A stretch of DNA of 64,000 bases, from contig CAJNOL010000841.1 in NCBI GenBank assembly GCA_905250125.1, forward strand, positions 1-64,000, written 5' to 3'. Both the position numbers and the translations under genes were made by a program. Shown in pieces: positions 51,401 through 63,300 of this stretch; positions within the stretch are counted from its first letter, which is position 1; each line of letters starts with the position of its first letter. The stretch comes from Rotaria sordida (taxonomy: Eukaryota; Rotifera; Eurotatoria; Philodinida; Philodinidae). Below the pieces are notes generated by a model that searched no databases, was not told where the DNA came from, and saw nothing but the letters and a program-made list of their open reading frames with translations.

Positions 51401-54400
51401 TCGTTGAATATTAGAATAATCATCAATTATATCTAATTTTGATAGACTTAAATCTGATTCAGAAGAATTTTGTCTTTCAAAAGATGATGATGATGATGGT
51501 AGTGGTGGTAATTGTGGTGAAGATATTGATGGAAAATTTTCCATTGGAATTGTTGTTGATTTTGATAAATTTGAAAATCTTTTTGATAAACGCATTAATA
51601 TATTTGATCGTTGTATATGTTGTTTTTCTTGATTTTTTATTGATGATTCAACGGAAATTACACTATTATTATTATCACAACCATTATCATTTTTAAATAC
51701 GATATTTTCAAAGACAACCATCCGTATTGATGGTTGCTTTGTCAATGTCATTGAGCTCGACGTTTATCGTAATGAACACTCCCGACCAAAAAAAGAAGAA
51801 GAAGGCGTCTTATACTATGAGTAAGAATAGTGACTATTTTCTTCTTTCTTCTAACTCTGATGGGAGCCAAATACTGCCGTCATAAAAGAAACGAAGAGAA
51901 GAAAAAGATTTAGTATTCAGGCAGCAAAAGGAGGCGAGAGATGAGAAAAGAACGAGTATTTGTCCAAGTTGTTATTCATCGTCATTCTTCTCCTCCTTCG
52001 TCTTTCTTTCCGTACAGTTCATTACAATTTTTTTTCTTCGTCTTATTCTTCTTTTTTTTTTTTTTTTTTGTATATGATGATGAAGGAAGGAAGCAAATAC
52101 GACAGTAGCGACACACAATTAAATAGACAACATGAAATGCTTAGTACTAATTATTAAAATAGATCATAAAAAAGAAATCTAATTTTTACCTTGTGATGAT
52201 ATTATTGAAATAGGTGGAGTTGTTAATGATTGTTCATTACTTGACAATGTTGAATATCTAGAAATAATAATAATAATAATTTTCAAAAAAAAAAAAAAAA
52301 AAAAAAGAAGAAAACTCCTTTGAGATTTCAAAATCTCATGAGAATAAAATAAATTGTAAAGGCTGTCGATTGCATGTAACAGACAGACACACATACAAAA
52401 AAAATTACAATTTTTACCTGATCGGTCTTTTAACAATCATATGAATATCTGGTGATTGCATGGAATTTTGAGAAATAATTTGATAAACATCATTAGAATT
52501 TAAATTAGTTAATCTTTTTCCATTCCATTCAAGAACTTGATCACCTTTAACAAAAAAATCTAATATAAAATCTTTATTTTTATTTTCTAACTTATATATA
52601 CCTATTTGTAATTGTCCACAATTATCAGCTATACTACCTGGTGTAATTTTAATTATTTCAGAAATCATTGTAATAGTTCCATCTTCATTTTCTTGACAAA
52701 TACCACCTTGTATTTTTAAACCTAATGCAGTAAATATATCTCCTTTAATAATTTTTCCTTGTTGATATTCATCACATATTGTTGATGTCCATGTATTATT
52801 TTTAAGATGAACATAACCAATTTTTTCTGTACGATTTTCACTTAAACGCCAAGTTGTTGTTGGCTAAAAATAATTGAAAATGTCTTGGTTTTTTTTTGTG
52901 AATTAATAATTAATACGAATAAGAAATAAAATTTTCACAACAAAAAAATGACAAGACAAGACGATAAATAAATAGCCATGAATATTTTTTGATATAATAA
53001 AAACAAAAAACCTTTTTAAATGGATCAATTGATAGAACATTAAGTATTGTACTTGAACTAGCTGTATCAATTCCTGAATCTTTTAATGTTGTTTCATGTC
53101 CAAGATCTTTATCTTCAAATGAATGATATTGAAATTCTTTTAAATCTTTTTGTGGATTATTATGTGTTGAACGTGATAATGGTAATGATGAAAGAATATC
53201 TTCATCATTTTTATTCACTAGACAAAAATAAGGTAATAAACATAAATACATACAAACAATAGGAATAACTACAACTAGAAGAAGAAGAAGAAGAAGAAGA
53301 AGAAGAAGGCATAAATCATAATAATATAACAGGGAAAGGAAATATTGGATATGCATGCATTTTAAAAAATAAATTATTATAAATATGCACCGTTGTTAAA
53401 AAATTTTCCAATTTAGCTGCTAGAATTTCTTCTTTTTGCCAAGTATCATTTGTCAATATAGTTCCTAGAAAATATTTTTTTGTTGATTTTGAAAAGTTTC
53501 TCAAAGCATTTTATCTTCTTCTTCTTCTTTTTCTTCTTCTAGATGTAATATTAATTAAAAGAAGTTCTATTACTTACCACGTGATACAGATTCATTATCA
53601 TCAATAACTGAAGCTGAATCTGGTGATGAAACAGCATCATCATCATCTTGTTCTGAACTTGAATCTTCTTTTGATTCTTTTTGTTGTTGACGTCTAATAT
53701 GTGTCGTTGGAAGTATTCGTTTACGTTGTTGTATTATATTTTGATGTAATTTTTTATTAGCACCATTTTTATTTATTTTAATATCATCATCTTCTTTTTC
53801 ATTTGTATCAAATGGTTGTGATAATATATAATCTGATACATATTGTTTTGATATATTTTTTGTATTATCATCATTTATATTATTTGTATTAATTGATGTT
53901 GTTGTTAATTGTGATACAGAATTTGTTGTTGGAATTAATTTTAATGAAGAAAAATAACTTTCTTGTTTTTGTCGACATATATTACAAAGCCAAAATGTCT
54001 AAAATAAAAAATAAAATAAAATAAAATAAAATTTTAATTTAATAAATAAAATAAAAACCTTATTATATTGATGTCCTTTTAGTCGTACACCACATCGTAC
54101 ACAAAGACGTTTTTTACATATTGAACATTGACGTACTGATTGTTCATCAACAAATTTCGTTTTTTTACATATTTCACAACAAACACCTGATTCATTTGAT
54201 GAATTTTCATGAGGATGTGTTTTAGTCTGTTGTGAATATCGACGACCAGCCATAGCAACTGGTGCTGAATAATCATCCATACGTGATCTTAAATAAATCA
54301 ATAGATAAATAAATAAATATATTGTTTATTTATTTGTTTTTACTGTATAGCCACAGCATCTCGTTCTTCTTCAGCTTTTTGTCGATTAATAACAGCTTCA

Positions 54401-54453
54401 ATTATTTTTCTTTCATCTTCAGTTAAATGACTTAAATCAGGTGATATATCCAT
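45423..54453 (-). CDS. RIMS: RIM: Rab3-interacting active-zone scaffold
   Basis: Many exons on the minus strand from ATG 54453 to TGA 45423. Exon 1 carries the Rab3-binding helix (LTEDERKIIEAVINRQ). An FYVE-like zinc finger follows, with paired CxxC motifs (CEIC, CSIC, CVRC, CNIC; 53950-54290). The PDZ domain (52430-52860) reads LQIGDQVLEWNGKRL once an in-frame 61-nt intron is removed. C2A is encoded near 49900-50970 (FIVTVHGARDLSI, WAKLIDLDRN). Linker exons 47100-49500 include SKALVILGLSKKTNSASNLG, matching the vertebrate RIM pre-C2B segment. C2B at 45480-46195 has LEVEIVRARNLLQKA, APYVKVYLLDGK, RRTLDPLIQQ, WGDYGKLDRKVFMGV and WYKLF. The predicted C-terminus ...NNSRS echoes the IRS end of vertebrate RIMs. 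RIM tethers vesicles (Rab3), recruits Munc13 and Ca2+ channels and organises release sites in presynaptic terminals. All modules of a full-length RIM-alpha are present; C. elegans orthologue unc-10. Confidence 0.93.
46271..47100. other. RIM intron upstream of C2B
   Basis: AT-rich intron of about 0.9 kb. It contains one short perfect inverted repeat, TGGTTCCGA-G-TCGGAACCA, at about 46352-46370. Otherwise nothing recognised. Confidence 0.6.
47952..48959. other. RIM intron in the linker region
   Basis: About 1 kb intron between linker exons. 48000-48420 is less AT-rich and contains CGCGATAGCG-like words, perhaps repeat debris. No ORF or RNA gene recognised. Confidence 0.5.
51062..51751 (-). CDS. 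Single-exon Ser-rich protein nested in a RIM intron
   Basis: 229 residues with its own ATG and TAA, lying entirely inside the RIM intron between the post-PDZ exon (52190-52260) and the first C2A exon (about 50950-50995), on the same strand. It is Ser/Thr/Asn-rich with basic patches (LMRLSKRFSNLSK, FYSRFSLRRSTLK) and a Cys cluster SCCLHCFSIRH near the C-terminus that could be palmitoylated. GA/CT-rich DNA at 51775-52070 upstream resembles the other promoters in the window. No splice donor to join RIM was seen, but an alternative RIM N-terminus cannot be excluded; vertebrate RIMs do use internal promoters. No family recognised. Confidence 0.5.
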   Translation of the reverse strand: MTLTKQPSIRMVVFENIVFKNDNGCDNNNSVISVESSIKNQEKQHIQRSNILMRLSKRFSNLSKSTTIPMENFPSISSPQLPPLPSSSSSFERQNSSESDLSLSKLDIIDDYSNIQRNNTLQKTTDLNISKRKATFPTSQQLTESFQNFYSRFSLRRSTLKTNSSSSSNTIIQTASSSSSTIDSNQRLTQHFSTSNRKSIFSCCLHCFSIRHESSTDMNIPRHRSFLSR

Positions 54454-55195
54454 TTGAATTTTAGATTTTTATTAATAAATAATAATAATAGATATCCATC
54501 TTTTTAAGGAGCCTAACAAGAAAAAAAAAAACAAATAACAATACATGAATAATATTATTTTTTTGAATTGAATAAAAATATATAGATTTTCTTTTTTTTC
54601 GTGCTTTACCGTAACCCCATTGAATCAATAGGGTAATCGTGTTCGATGCCAGTGTGACAGTTAGTTTTTATTATTATTATTATTATTGTTGTTGTTTTTT
54701 TTTCTTCTGTAAATTAGCTCCCGTTCTTCAATTTAGGACACCATGTGATCTAAAAAACAAAAATGCAAAGAAGACAACAACTTTGTTGAATACTAGTTAA
54801 ATCTCCGGAGATCTGCAATCAGTATGTATTTGACATTGAAAGTGCAAAGGCTTCACTAGCCATGCTCAGCGCTCCGCTTCCTGTTCTTGTCTTTGCCTTT
54901 GCGTTCGCCCGCTCGTTTATGTTGCATGCTATCTTTAATTTGATTGGTTTAAGAAACCTGATCTTTTGCCATAATGATATTTTTTTTATCCTCCTTTATT
55001 ATTTATAATTTATTTTATATAAAAAACAAAATTTTATTTTATAAAAGAAAATAATTATTTAAAAATTAATTTTAAATTTTTGAAAAAGAAAATTTTTTTT
55101 ATTTGAATTAATTGTTTCTATGACAACTAATAGTTTAATGGTATGAAAAGAAGGATTTATGTTTTGGCTTCTTTTTTTTTTTGGATGATTAAAAC
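54454..55195. promoter_or_regulatory. Divergent promoter region between RIM and the + strand gene
   Basis: 742 bp separates the two start codons. It contains an island of higher GC (about 54840-54920, with GCTCCGCTTCCTG and GTTCGCCCGCTCG) flanked by (TTA)n and poly-T. Probably a shared promoter (inference). Confidence 0.45.
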
Positions 55196-57027
55196 ATGTC
55201 GATTCGCCCCGAGAGAAGTCAAAGTGAAAGACGAAGTTTATCTGCATTAGGTTCTGATCCATATTGTGAATTAGCTAGACGAAAACATCTTAATAAAGAA
55301 TTAGAAGCAATTCGTGCTAGTTCACGTTTAATTTGGTCAAGACCAGATACAGCATTAACAACTCATGGTCATTATTATGCTGATCCTGAACAAGCTGAAC
55401 GTACTTTATCAAGACCAACATCAGCTGGTCGACATCATAATCCACATCCGAAATTGTAAAATAATTTTATTCGTTAAGCTTTTTTTTTTTTTTCTTTTTA
55501 TTTGTACATATATTATTTTAATATAGAGTTTTTATGAGAACAGGAATGAGAGAAATTCCTAATGCTTATGGTGCACGATCGGCTCATGTTACATCACATG
55601 AACGTAATTTTTAATGTTATATATAAAGAAATAACTATTATAATATTTTATATTTATTTTTAAAGAAATAACTCATAAAAAGCCAATAATTCCTAATTAT
55701 TTGGATGAAATTCAAGATTTAACACCTTTTGAACGGCAAGGTGCTAATGCTTTTTTAAAATTGGCTAATGTAGATTCAAAAATGAATGTTATACAAGCAA
55801 TAAAAAATTATCGCATTTTAATGACAAATGAATATGAATGTCCACCTATTGGCGTAAAACAAAAAAAAAGACTTTTAAAGTATTTTTTTTATGTATGTCA
55901 TATAAATTTTTTATAGGCTTCAACAATATGTCGACAAGATGGAAGTCGAACTGAATATTATCCATCTATGGATCGATTTCGTCAAGCAATAAGAGATGAT
56001 AAAGGTATTATATCATTATTTTTCTTAAACATTTATATATAAATATGATATTTGAGAATATAAACAAAAATTATATAATAAAGTCAATTAGATAATATAT
56101 CTCTTGAGATTTTCTCATTTTTTTTGAATATAGAAATTAAAGTGATGGAAAAAAGTTTCGAAACAACAATTTTTTTCATAATGTTAAGCATGTAGTTCCA
56201 ATCCAAATAGTGATTTTGATAGCCAATAAAGTTTTCTATCTAATACACTTTTTAACAAGATTTTACAGACGAACAATAATGGCAAGACTTCTAAAAAACC
56301 GAATACGGTATTTTTCAAGTTCTAGAAGAATTTGTCAAAGCTATTTTTGAACGGTGCCATCTTAAAGTGCATAAAATTCTGAATAAAATGAGGGCTCGCT
56401 AAGTTTTCTACGATCTTCTCATAAAAAGTTACACGCATCACAAAAATCATGAAAAAATCGACTAAAAAACGCCATTTTCATGATTTTTGTAATGCTTGTA
56501 ACTTTTTACGAGAAGTTCGTAGAAAATTCGACGATTCCTCATTTTGTTCAGAATTTTGTGCTCTTTAAAATGACACCATTCTAAAATAGCTCTGACAAAG
56601 TCTTCTAGAACTTGAAAAATATCATGCTGAGGCTATTAAAATCACTATTTGAATTGAAGCTACATGCTAACATTATGAAAAAAATCGTTGCTTCGAAACT
56701 TTTTTCCATCATCTTAATACTTTCCGATTTTTTTTTCTAATATTCTTTATAGAATTTGATGCTATTAATAAAGTTCTTGAAAATCCTGAAACTGAAATTA
56801 AAATAACAAATAATGAACAATCTACACATTGTTTACAACAACAACCACCAATTCTTACACATAATGTTCATCATTCAAATCGTCGTCAAGTTCATTTTCA
56901 ACGTCGTAGTCATAGTCATCCAAAATGTCCATGGCCATTAGCACGTCGTCCATATCGTGGTGATTATTCTATTCATAGTGATTGGCATCCACGTTTACCT
57001 CATCATCGTTTAACATGTCTATGTTAA
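55196..57027 (+). CDS. Uncharacterised five-exon protein
   Basis: ATG 55196. Exons: 55196-55457, 55527-55600 (approximately), about 55666-55879, 55917-56005 and 56752-57027 (TAA 57025). Junctions are in frame: PHPKL to VFMRTGMREI, VTSHE to QITHKKPIIPNYL, KKRLLK to ASTICRQDG, and RDDK to EFDAINKV. About 300 residues. It begins with Arg/Ser-rich MSIRPERSQSERRS, has a charged helical middle (LDEIQDLTPFERQGANAFLKL) and ends in a His/Arg-rich tail. No catalytic motif, signal peptide or membrane span. The style is that of small conserved ciliary/sperm proteins, but I cannot name a family. The last intron (56006-56751) contains a foldback MITE. The 3' end overlaps the YdjC-type gene on the other strand by 59 nt of coding sequence. 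Confidence 0.75.
56141..56713. mobile_element. Foldback MITE with Tc1/mariner-like ends, in an intron
   Basis: The two halves are long inverted copies of each other. AGTGATGGAAAAAAGTTTCG at 56141 is mirrored by CGAAACTTTTTTCCATCAT near 56694-56712, and the similarity extends to the centre (about 56445-56475). The termini look like Tc1/mariner TIRs. TTAA lies just outside both ends (56137-56140 and near 56714-56717). About 570 bp, no transposase; non-autonomous. Confidence 0.85.
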
Positions 57028-58015
57028 TAAGATTTTCTTTTAATATATCATCATAAATACATAATTGAATATTATATTTTTGAAATAAATCTTTTAATTC
57101 TATACTTGATAAAATATTAAATTCATATTGTCGTTCAATTGATTGAGAAAATTCATCAGTTTGTCCTATACCACAACCACCTATATATGGATGACTTGGA
57201 TAACCAGGATGACACATAAATTCAATAAGAATATTTTTATTATTATTAGAAATTTTTTTAAATAATTGAAAACATTTTTCAATATTATTTATTGTTAATT
57301 CTTTACCCATAATTGTTATACCAAAAAAATATTTTGTATATAAAATTGAATATTTATTTAAAATTTTCATAGCTAATTTTGTTTGATAAATTATATTTTT
57401 ATAAAATAAATTATCTATATCATTATTTATTATCATTTGATCATATGGTGTACGTATATATTTTATTTCATATTGTTTAGCTAATTGTACTATAATTTCT
57501 ATAATCATTGGATGTATATGTATATGTTGATGTCCATCAATATGTTTTGGTAATTGACCATTTGTTAGTTCTTTATATTTATTTAATTGATTTATTAATT
57601 CATATTTAATATGTTCTTGTTCTATATTACCTTTATCTAATTCATCACGTAAACCAAATTTTCCATGCATTATACCATTTATATTAATTAAAGATTTGAT
57701 TTTTAATAAATTCTTTGTTATAGGTCGACCTTCAGTTAAATTAAAATGTATACCCATTGGTAGATTATATTGTTTTGCATATAAACATGCTTGATAAGCA
57801 TTATCACCATTAACAAGAAGACTTGTTGATGAAATAGATTTTTGTTTAAATAAATCAATAATTGCTTTATCACGTTTTGGACAATAACCAAAATCATCTG
57901 CATTTATAATCATATACATCATATTATGTGATATTGACATTGAGATACAAAAAACAACAGCAACAGCTGGTGTAAGTGAATGAAAGAAAAAAGAAAAAGA
58001 AATGATTTCAATCAT
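56969..58015 (-). CDS. YDJC: YdjC/ChbG-type carbohydrate deacetylase
   Basis: 348 residues if the first ATG is used. The conserved domain starts at MMYMIINADDFGYC, so an internal start at MSISHN or MMYM may be the true one; the first 30 residues are hydrophobic and could be a signal-anchor or untranslated sequence. Family motifs: NADDFG (metal/catalytic Asp pair), GIHFNLTEGRP, HIDGHQHIHIHP (metal-binding His) and FMCHPGYP. Proteins of this family remove N-acetyl groups from chitobiose-type oligosaccharides; bacterial ChbG is characterised, while animal YDJC is of uncertain substrate. Length fits animal YDJC (about 320). Single exon here. The last 59 nt overlap the 3' end of the + strand gene, giving convergent overlapping transcripts. 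Confidence 0.88.
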   Translation of the reverse strand: MIEIISFSFFFHSLTPAVAVVFCISMSISHNMMYMIINADDFGYCPKRDKAIIDLFKQKSISSTSLLVNGDNAYQACLYAKQYNLPMGIHFNLTEGRPITKNLLKIKSLININGIMHGKFGLRDELDKGNIEQEHIKYELINQLNKYKELTNGQLPKHIDGHQHIHIHPMIIEIIVQLAKQYEIKYIRTPYDQMIINNDIDNLFYKNIIYQTKLAMKILNKYSILYTKYFFGITIMGKELTINNIEKCFQLFKKISNNNKNILIEFMCHPGYPSHPYIGGCGIGQTDEFSQSIERQYEFNILSSIELKDLFQKYNIQLCIYDDILKENLINIDMLNDDEVNVDANHYE

Positions 58016-58376
58016 GTCGCTAAGATAAAAAAAAAATAAGAATAGTTTCGTTAAATAGTAAATTTTTTTATCTTTACTCTAGTGGAGTAACCAGGAAATT
58101 ATAGATCCTATGTAAAAATTTGTACTAATTTAACGATTAAAAATGTTACAATTTTGATCATGAAAATGCGTTTTCAAATTCTAACGATCTTTCTTTCGTT
58201 TAGATTAGTAAATTTTTAATGATTCTTCGCGTGTGAATTTATCGAGAAACGTGTTAAATACGAAAATTGATTAATATTTTTCATACATTCTTATTTACTG
58301 CAAGTATGATGAACTTCCTTCAATAATCAATGTCTTGCTTAGTTTCACTCGTCTGAAGAGAAAAGTCCAGATAATT

Positions 58377-58736
58377 AATTCAATATTGGATGTACTTAAG
58401 ATGCTTCAGAAAGCATTGTTATCACTATAAATATTTCGTAATAGATAGAAAAACCAACGAGGAAGTATAATATAGTTTTTTATTTTGTCGATATCTCGAA
58501 ACTGAAACTATTTATGACTTTACTTGCTACAATTTTGCATTCTTGTGTATACTAGAAATATATTTCATAGTTGACAGAAATGATAAAACTATTATTAGGT
58601 CAAAATCTGGGATATCGACAAAGTAAAAAAAAAATATTGTACTCTATAATTTGTTTCGCTATCAATTACGAAATATTTTTAGTGATAATAATGTTATCTT
58701 AAGTATCTTATTCGAAAGTACAGCCAATATTGAATT
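58377..58736. mobile_element. Foldback (MITE-like) element
   Basis: The left arm starts ATTCAATATTGGATGTACTT. The right end is the diverged inverted copy AAGTACAGCCAATATTGAAT. Internal blocks pair too (ATAAATATTTCGTAAT with ATTACGAAATATTTTTA; TTTGTCGATATCTCG with GGATATCGACAAAG). About 360 bp, non-coding. Confidence 0.75.
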
Positions 58737-59089
58737 GATTAGTTGGATTTTTCTCCTCCGACGAGTAAAACATAGCAAGATATTGATTATTGAAAAAATT
58801 TCATCATATTGGCAGTGAATAACAATGTATGAAAAATCCTGAGGAGTAATATACTCATTAGCTTGAACTATAGAAAGACAAATTATACGAACTAATATAA
58901 TTGAATTATCTCCTTCCTCCTAACTTAGTATATCAGCTGACATGTTTAACACAGATGAACCAGTCATATTTTTCATATTAGATCTAGATTCTATTAGCGA
59001 AAAACTTAGCTTAGCTCAACTCAATAGCGTAAAAGAGGAACTCATATCAATACACGATGGCATGTAGCTCGAGTGAGAAATTTAAAATA

Positions 59090-59945
59090 TCACATGTGGA
59101 AAAATGAATGCAGCATTTAACGATATATAATGAGTTAGTTACCATTAAAATGACAATCACACGTGAAAAATCTAACGCCTTAAAACGAATTTTCTAAATC
59201 TAACAAAAATTCATGAAAATTTTCTTCATGAAACTTCATTAATTTGCCTTTTAAGGCAACTTTTGGCCTTAACTAGAGCAATTATTTTGCTAAAATTTTT
59301 CTTTTTTTATCATGTGGAGCAGAAATGATGATGTACGAAGTACAAAATTACATTTCTTTAGATATAAAACCCATAATAAACTTTGAAAGAGGATTATCTT
59401 TGTCTAGGATTGATTCAAGTGGTTTTTCTAGCGATTAATACAAAGTTGAGATTTCTCTAAAGGAGAGTTTTACTTAATCTGATAAAAAGCTTTTGATATC
59501 TGGATTGATATAGTTCACAGATACACTTGATATTTCGTAAATATAAGTATTTCAAAATGATTTTTGTGTAATGTGCATAAACAAATATGTTACACAAAAA
59601 AAAATCATGAATATTGTACGCATGAAAATGATTAGTAGATTGAATGATGAATAATTAAATAACGTTCGTTAACAATTAAAATTTTCAGTAAAACTCGTTA
59701 AAATATTTCACTCATAAAAACAGTTAATAGATTTAACGAAAATCAATCAGTTAAGTTTCGTGAAAAATACAGAAATTCATGAAAACGTATTAATATGTTT
59801 AACACGTGAAAATGAATGCAACGTTTAACGATATATAATGAATTAGTTACAGTTGAAACGACAATCACGCGTAAAAAATCTAATGCATTTACACGAGTTT
59901 TCGGAATATAATGAAAGTTCATGAAAATTTCGTTAATTTTAAGAA
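59090..59945. repeat. Duplicated block of about 140 bp
   Basis: 59098-59240 and 59808-59945 share GTGAAAATGAATGCAACGTTTAACGATATATAATG-type sequence, the following ACAATCACnCGTnAAAAATCTAA, and TTCATGAAAATTTTC/TTCG, with scattered differences. Direct orientation, about 710 bp apart. Confidence 0.7.
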
Positions 59946-60475
59946 TCACTTCGTTAAATACCTTTTTATTTTCACATGGTTACCGTTCGTGCTTGATCAT
60001 CTCGAATATATTGGCAATACATTTTCACCTATTGTTTTTACTGATGTCATACGCTTGACAGTGCACGATATAGTTCCATTCAAACATGAATATTTTGTTC
60101 GAACTGCTCGTTTTTGTGTACTCAAAAAGTGAGTACACTCTAGAATCGGTCAGTGTGTCCGTCCGACCGTCCGTTTACACGATAACTTTTGAAAGGAGAG
60201 TCCGATCACGATGAAATTTTCTATACAGTTTAGTCTTAACATTATCTCGGTCGAATTCGAAGATGAGAAGGATTGGCCGAGCCGTTCCTGAGTTATTGCA
60301 AAAATACTGATTTTTCCCTACGGCTTCCTATAGGAAAATCGACCTATCCCCACTTTCGTAAAGCATTTTCCCTATCATAGTCAAATAAAACCTCAACTAT
60401 TATATACCATTCGATAGAGAATTTCACGAGCTACAAAATGGTATATAAAACATAAAAAAATAAGAAGGCTAGCGC

Positions 60476-63300
60476 CAGGGATGCCAAATCGTAATTTTAA
60501 AAATCAGTGGTTTTCTTTTTGAAAATCAGTAGTTTGTCAGGAGAATTTTTTTCAAAATCAGGAGTAAAATCAGGAGATTTTTCTTTCAAGATCAAGAGTC
60601 TCTTGTGGGGTTTTATCTGATAAAATCTAAGTTTTTGCTCATCTACACGCTTCTGGTTTCTATGTCAGCAGCATTTAGCTGTGTCGTTGAAGGAAAAAAT
60701 CTTTTGTAAATGAAATAAAGAAAGAAAGAGAGGTTATTCATTTCATAATATTTATTTCAATATTCATGTTGCTAGCACTTATTAGAACACACAAAATATA
60801 TGAAGGTAAATCCAAATTAAAAAATATCATAATCAAAACATATAGTAAAAAAACAACTAATAAATATTTACTAAGCTGTTCGTGGTACTTTTGCAATATG
60901 ACTGTACTTATTTGACGATCGAATCTCTTTTAAAAGATCTGGTTTGTTTAAAAGATAGTCATAAAACTCTGTACAAGTATAATTAGTATTCATTTTTATC
61001 TTCAATTCAGCTCCAACTAAATCCTGCTTCATTCTATTTCGATTATTGTTCCACAAGTATTTCATGTGACTAAAAACTGTTTCACAATATGCATTGGACA
61101 CAGGAATCGCAAATACAAATTGAACTAATCTTTGTAAATTAGGTACTCTTTCACCATGCAGTAAAAAGGCCCATAAATAATCACTTCTAATCCACAGACT
61201 TTCTTCTTGTTCTTTATGACATTTTGCATTACGTTCATCATCATCATTAGAATCAGAATCATATGTAAGATCACATTCATCATCATCATGTACACTGTCT
61301 TCATCATAAAGCGGTACTACAACTTGTTTTGATGCACCTAAATTTGATAAAATAAATGATTCAACTTGCTTAACGATTCCACCGGATTTTTCTCTCAATG
61401 AAATATATTTGGATCTTATATGATTAAAATCATTATATAAACCATCTTCATCAATTATAATGTCATGAATGAAAGTACAGCATTGTTGAATATCTTTCCA
61501 TTGAATTTTTTCAATGTCAATTTCACTAAAAATAGAAATTGATTGATAAAATGCTGCTGAACTATTATAATATTTTTCAATATAATCAATAATTGAACGG
61601 ATAAATGATCGACATGATTTCTTTAAATCTTCAACTTGATTAGAAGACTGAATGTTTTTTAATAATTGACCAACTTTACAACCAAAAAAGTTATCTTTCA
61701 AACGATTGTTTAGCTTATGAAGCAATGTTGTAATGATATTGTGTCAATTAACTCCTGTTGTATGCTCACGTTGTAATGATAAATTAGCAACTTGTACTTC
61801 AGGTAAAACGTTCGCTAAGAAATACAAAGAACATTCACCTATATAAAAAGGCAGAGAAATTACTTGAGGTGTTTTCAAATAAAATAACTACCTTCATTTG
61901 AAGTAAAAAACTTAAATAATAAATTAGGACATTCATCATGTTCAAGATTTAGAAAATAACTTTTTACTACTGGATGTACAACAATGAGACGTTCAATAGA
62001 TGGTAAAAGATTAAGCCACCTTAGTCGAATGTGTTTAAGAATAACCTAAATAAAAAATATTTTTTATGAAATATTCAAAATTTGAAATGAATGAGAACAA
62101 TTTAGATGAGATCGATTACTTTTCGTTCTTGACCAACAAAGTCGAAATATTCGCTAATTCCTGTGAACGAACAGTAGATCTACAAAAATGAGCATATATT
62201 TTTAATAATGCAGCTTCAACATCAAACAACAGATATTCATTTCCATGTTTCACTGAATTATGTAGAATATGTGAATAGCAATAGCCTAAAACGATAAAAT
62301 ACTGAAAAGTTTTTTATGAAAATTTCGAATTTTTCTTTACCTTTAATTAAATAAGGTACTAGTTGATTAAATAAAGAAAATACACTATGATTATTACCAA
62401 CATTTACGTTGGTGTTATCGGAACCAATTGAAACAACTTGACTCAACTTTAATTCATTTTCTTCTAACACGTACTTGATATTATTGAATAAAGCATCAGC
62501 TGATTCTGTTTGTTATTCAATAAATTCAAGTAACCCATGTTTAACACCAAACTTTGAAAAAAACTGAACAACTATCGGCAACATTTTAGAATTTCCTCTA
62601 TTTGATGAATCATATGCAATCGAAAAGAATGTAACATCGCGTAATTCAAGTACAAGAGCATATGTAAGTGATGGTGCAAGTACGTTACATGCTATTTCAC
62701 GAGCCTGAAAAATAAATATGTGATGCTCTATAAGAAGTGTAAAATAAGTAATATTTGTTTTACTTTGGTTCTATTACAATTTATATTTTTTGTTATAGAT
62801 GAACCTAGTAAACATTTTTTAACTAATTTTACTGTGCATGCTTGTGAAACGTAACTGTGTGAATGTTTAATGCCATGAAAAACAAGAGTACCTTCTGCAG
62901 CACATAGTTTCTGAAGATCAGATGTCGGTATATGAAACATTGTATCAACAGTTTTTGCTAAAACAGAAGTATTAAAAGGTAGTTGCATCAAAAATAACAG
63001 TACTTATAAATCTTACATCGATTAGATTCAACTGATTTGACACATTCTTGGTGTTTTTTTCTTTGAATATGACGATTAATATCACCAAGAACACTATTTT
63101 CAATAGAGAATTGAACATTGCAAGCAATGCATACAGCTTTAGTTGGATCAGTTTTACATTCTTGTAAGAAAGAAGAAAAATGAGAAATTGATAACCATTC
63201 CTTTTTAAATTTTGATGAATAACGTTTAGTCCCTGTTGATGATGATGATGGTATTGATGATCTTGATAATGTTGTTGGTGTATTTGATGTTATTGGGGTG
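60476..63300 (-). mobile_element. hAT-family DNA transposon, decayed
   Basis: The transposase reads on the minus strand from about 63290 to the TAG at 60871 across several short introns. A BED zinc finger comes first (C-IA-C, then H-x5-H in CNVQFSIENSVLGDINRH, about 63050-63150). Next is FHGIKHSHSYVSQACTVKLV, with the following exon carrying VTFFSIAYDSSNRG, then VVSIGSDNTNVNVG (catalytic Asp region). The C-terminal hATC dimerisation domain ends it (FAIPVSNAYCETVFSHMKYL, NRNRM). An in-frame TAA at 62513-62515 and TGA at 61744-61746 break it. The left terminus CAGGGATGCCAAATC at 60476 is a typical hAT end; the 8 bp before it are GCTAGCGC. The other end is not found, because the sequence runs into the telomere-like repeat at 63295. 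Confidence 0.85.

Larger units (their letters stand above)
58016..60475. other. Gene-free repeat-rich interval
   Basis: Holds the 58377-58736 foldback element and a diverged duplicated block (59090-59240 versus 59805-59945). A segment at 60120-60350 begins with clustered GTCCG words (GTGTCCGTCCGACCGTCCG) and then ACGATAACTTTTGAAAGG, resembling dispersed repeats of other invertebrates. No coding region supported. Confidence 0.55.
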
